Shown here in pieces: positions 5,752 to 6,724 of a stretch of 6,724 bases of DNA. This stretch comes from Actinosomnolentus pattersoniae (SeqCode). Lineage in GTDB: Bacteria; Actinomycetota; UBA4738. The position numbers and the translations under genes are program-made. Below the pieces are notes generated by a model. That model was not told the origin of the DNA, did not search any database, and was given only the letters and a program-made list of their open reading frames with translations. The stretch lies in NCBI GenBank assembly GCA_013817655.1, contig JACDCJ010000113.1:1-6724 (forward strand). The letters are read 5' to 3'. Each line of letters starts with the position of its first letter. Position 1 is the stretch's first letter.

Positions 5752-5840
5752 GCCGTCTCGCGATCGATCCCGGGCAGACATCCGGGGGTGTAGCCTGGGG
5801 AAACAGGAACTGCGCCCGTGAGGAGCCGAGCGGTGGATGA
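5748..5840 (+). other. Possible 30-codon ORF bridging nhaA and the AI-2E gene, RuvC-like DPG motif
   Basis: An ATG at 5748 overlaps the nhaA stop as ATGA. The frame reads MSRLAIDPGQTSGGVAW and continues to a TGA at 5838-5840 that overlaps the AI-2E start region. The first 13 residues look like the opening beta-strand and loop of RuvC-type RNase H-fold nucleases (hydrophobic strand, then DPGxTSG). It is far too short to be an enzyme, so it is either chance, a remnant of a decayed gene, or a coupling mini-ORF. Most of it lies in the 81-base gap between the two membrane-protein genes. Confidence 0.25.
5819..5825 (+). promoter_or_regulatory. Strong Shine-Dalgarno site of the AI-2E gene
   Basis: TGAGGAG followed by seven bases before GTG 5833 is a near-ideal ribosome-binding site. 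It decides between two in-frame GTG codons: GTG 5818 overlaps this site and has no such site of its own, so GTG 5833 is the likely start. A TAGCCT box at 5791-5796 could be a -10 element for this gene, but no -35 goes with it. Confidence 0.7.
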
Positions 5841-6724
5841 AGACCGAGGACGCCTGCTCGCCAACCCCGCCGTCTCCCGGGTGGTGCGATGGGGCCTGGT
5901 GGCGTGGTCTCTCATTGGCGTCGGGTACCTGACGCTCATCGTCTACCGGTACCTGCTCTACCCGATCCGAATCGTGTTTCCGCCGCTGCTGCTCGCCATG
6001 CTCATGGTTTACCTCCTGAACCCCATCGTCTCGCTGATGGAGCGGCGCGGCCTGCGGCGAGGGTGGGCGTCCCTCATCACCTACCTCGTGTTCCTCGGGC
6101 TGGTCGGCGTCGGCCTAAGGTTCCTGGTTCCGGCGATCGCGGGCCAGGTGTCGGGTTTCGCGAAGTCCGTGCCCGCCCTTCTGGAGAACGCGCAGACATC
6201 CCTGGCCGAGCTGAACAAGAGCCTGAATCTGAACATCGACACGTCCTCCCTGCTCCAGAGCCTCAGCCCTTCGGGAAGCGGCGGTGAGTTCATCGGACGG
6301 ATCTTCAGCTTCACCGCCGGCGTCGTGCACGTCGCGGTGGTCCTCGTGCTGGGGATCGTCCTCGGGTTCTACCTGCTCGTTGACATGCCGAAGATCCAGC
6401 GCGGCGCGATGTCGATGATCCCCGCCCGTCGCCGGGCCTCCGTCATTTCGATCCTGGAGCGCATGGGAAAGGCCCTCGGCGGGTACTTCCGCGGCCAGCT
6501 CCTCGTGGCCCTGTTTGTCGGCATCGCGTCGATGATCGGCCTGTGGATCGTGGGGCTTCCCTACTGGGCGCTCGTCGGAATGGTGGCGGGGCTGTTCAAC
6601 CTGATCCCCCTGGTGGGCCCCTTCATCGGCGGCATCCCGGCGCTGTTCATCGCGTTCACCGCCCAGGACAGTTCGGGCCTGATCGGCCTCGAGCCGGGGT
6701 GGCCGCTCGCGATCGGCTCATCGG
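5833..6724 (+). CDS. AI-2E family (UPF0118) membrane transporter, C-terminus beyond the window
   Basis: The frame is open from GTG 5833 to the right edge, giving 297 residues. The order of features matches the AI-2E/UPF0118 family (PF01594): an N-terminal hairpin of membrane helices (about 20-65, with PPLLLAMLMVYLLNPIV at 50-66), a third helix (about 80-100), a long extramembrane segment with helical and Ser-rich parts (about 104-155), a further helix (about 160-183), then the family-typical GYFRGQLLVALFVG (217-230) and GLFNLIPLVGPFIGGIPAL (253-271). Members export small molecules or act as cation/proton antiporters; the substrate cannot be told from sequence, and the AI-2E name is not evidence of quorum sensing. 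An in-frame TAG at 5791 limits the start to GTG 5818 or 5833; the latter has the good ribosome-binding site. About the last 50-80 residues of a typical member are missing because of the window edge. Confidence 0.88.
   Translation, partial: MDEDRGRLLANPAVSRVVRWGLVAWSLIGVGYLTLIVYRYLLYPIRIVFPPLLLAMLMVYLLNPIVSLMERRGLRRGWASLITYLVFLGLVGVGLRFLVPAIAGQVSGFAKSVPALLENAQTSLAELNKSLNLNIDTSSLLQSLSPSGSGGEFIGRIFSFTAGVVHVAVVLVLGIVLGFYLLVDMPKIQRGAMSMIPARRRASVISILERMGKALGGYFRGQLLVALFVGIASMIGLWIVGLPYWALVGMVAGLFNLIPLVGPFIGGIPALFIAFTAQDSSGLIGLEPGWPLAIGSS

Noticed and set aside
3772..5781. Very long (669-codon) minus-strand open frame antisense to the RsbW-like and nhaA genes
   Set aside because: Its product is low-complexity, rich in Arg, Asp, Gly and Pro with no domain, and it lies opposite clearly recognisable genes. 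Long antisense frames are expected in high-GC DNA where third-position G/C removes stops.
5769..5786. Possible terminator hairpin after nhaA (CCCGG-loop-CCGGG)
   Set aside because: Only five base pairs with an eight-base loop and no U-tract after it; too weak to call a terminator.
1..6724. Search for CRISPR arrays, tRNA or rRNA genes, transposases, phage genes or defence systems
   Set aside because: No direct-repeat arrays, tRNA-like cloverleaf, IS ends or recognisable mobile or defence genes were seen. The helicase fragment is of the chromosomal YprA/MrfA type and is not by itself evidence for a defence system.

Overview
The window is GC-rich bacterial DNA, densely coded, with GTG and TTG as well as ATG starts. 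Several gene starts have an actinobacterial-type TANNNT -10 box 6-8 bases before the start codon and no Shine-Dalgarno sequence, which suggests leaderless mRNAs. Together with an LCP cell-wall ligase and an RsbV/RsbW partner-switch pair, this points to a member of the Actinomycetota or a similar high-GC lineage. This is inference from gene content and composition; there is no rRNA or tRNA to fix the taxonomy.

Layout. The window splits at a 98-base divergent intergenic region (3400-3497). To its left everything reads on the minus strand. In order of transcription these are a membrane-anchored protein of unknown function (3399-2659), a LytR-CpsA-Psr (LCP) family protein overlapping it by four bases (2662-1685), a divergent sodium/calcium-exchanger-type membrane protein (1572-295), and the first 83 codons of a DEAD/DEAH-box helicase of the YprA/MrfA type that runs off the left edge (250-1). 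To its right everything reads on the plus strand: a STAS-domain anti-anti-sigma factor (3498-3836), an overlapping HATPase anti-sigma/serine kinase (3833-4288), a Na+/H+ antiporter NhaA (4360-5751), and an AI-2E/UPF0118-family membrane protein cut by the right edge (5833-6724).

How the genes may work together. The first minus-strand pair looks like a cell-envelope unit: LCP proteins ligate cell-wall glycopolymers, and the unknown partner shares the same topology (one N-terminal membrane anchor, extracytoplasmic domain) and is translationally coupled. The plus strand joins a stress-type partner switch (antagonist plus kinase) to a Na+/H+ antiporter and a second multi-pass membrane protein. A second cation antiporter lies on the minus strand. 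A link between stress signalling and ion homeostasis is plausible, but no sigma factor or PP2C phosphatase is present in the window.

Most of the window is recognisable core-type genome, and I see no phage, insertion sequence, CRISPR array or defence island. The points most worth a second look are the leaderless promoters, the degenerate nucleotide-binding boxes of the RsbW-like protein, the unknown LCP partner, the asymmetric alpha-repeats of the exchanger, and a 30-codon ORF with a RuvC-like DPG motif between nhaA and the AI-2E gene. No stretch longer than about 110 bases lacks a gene.
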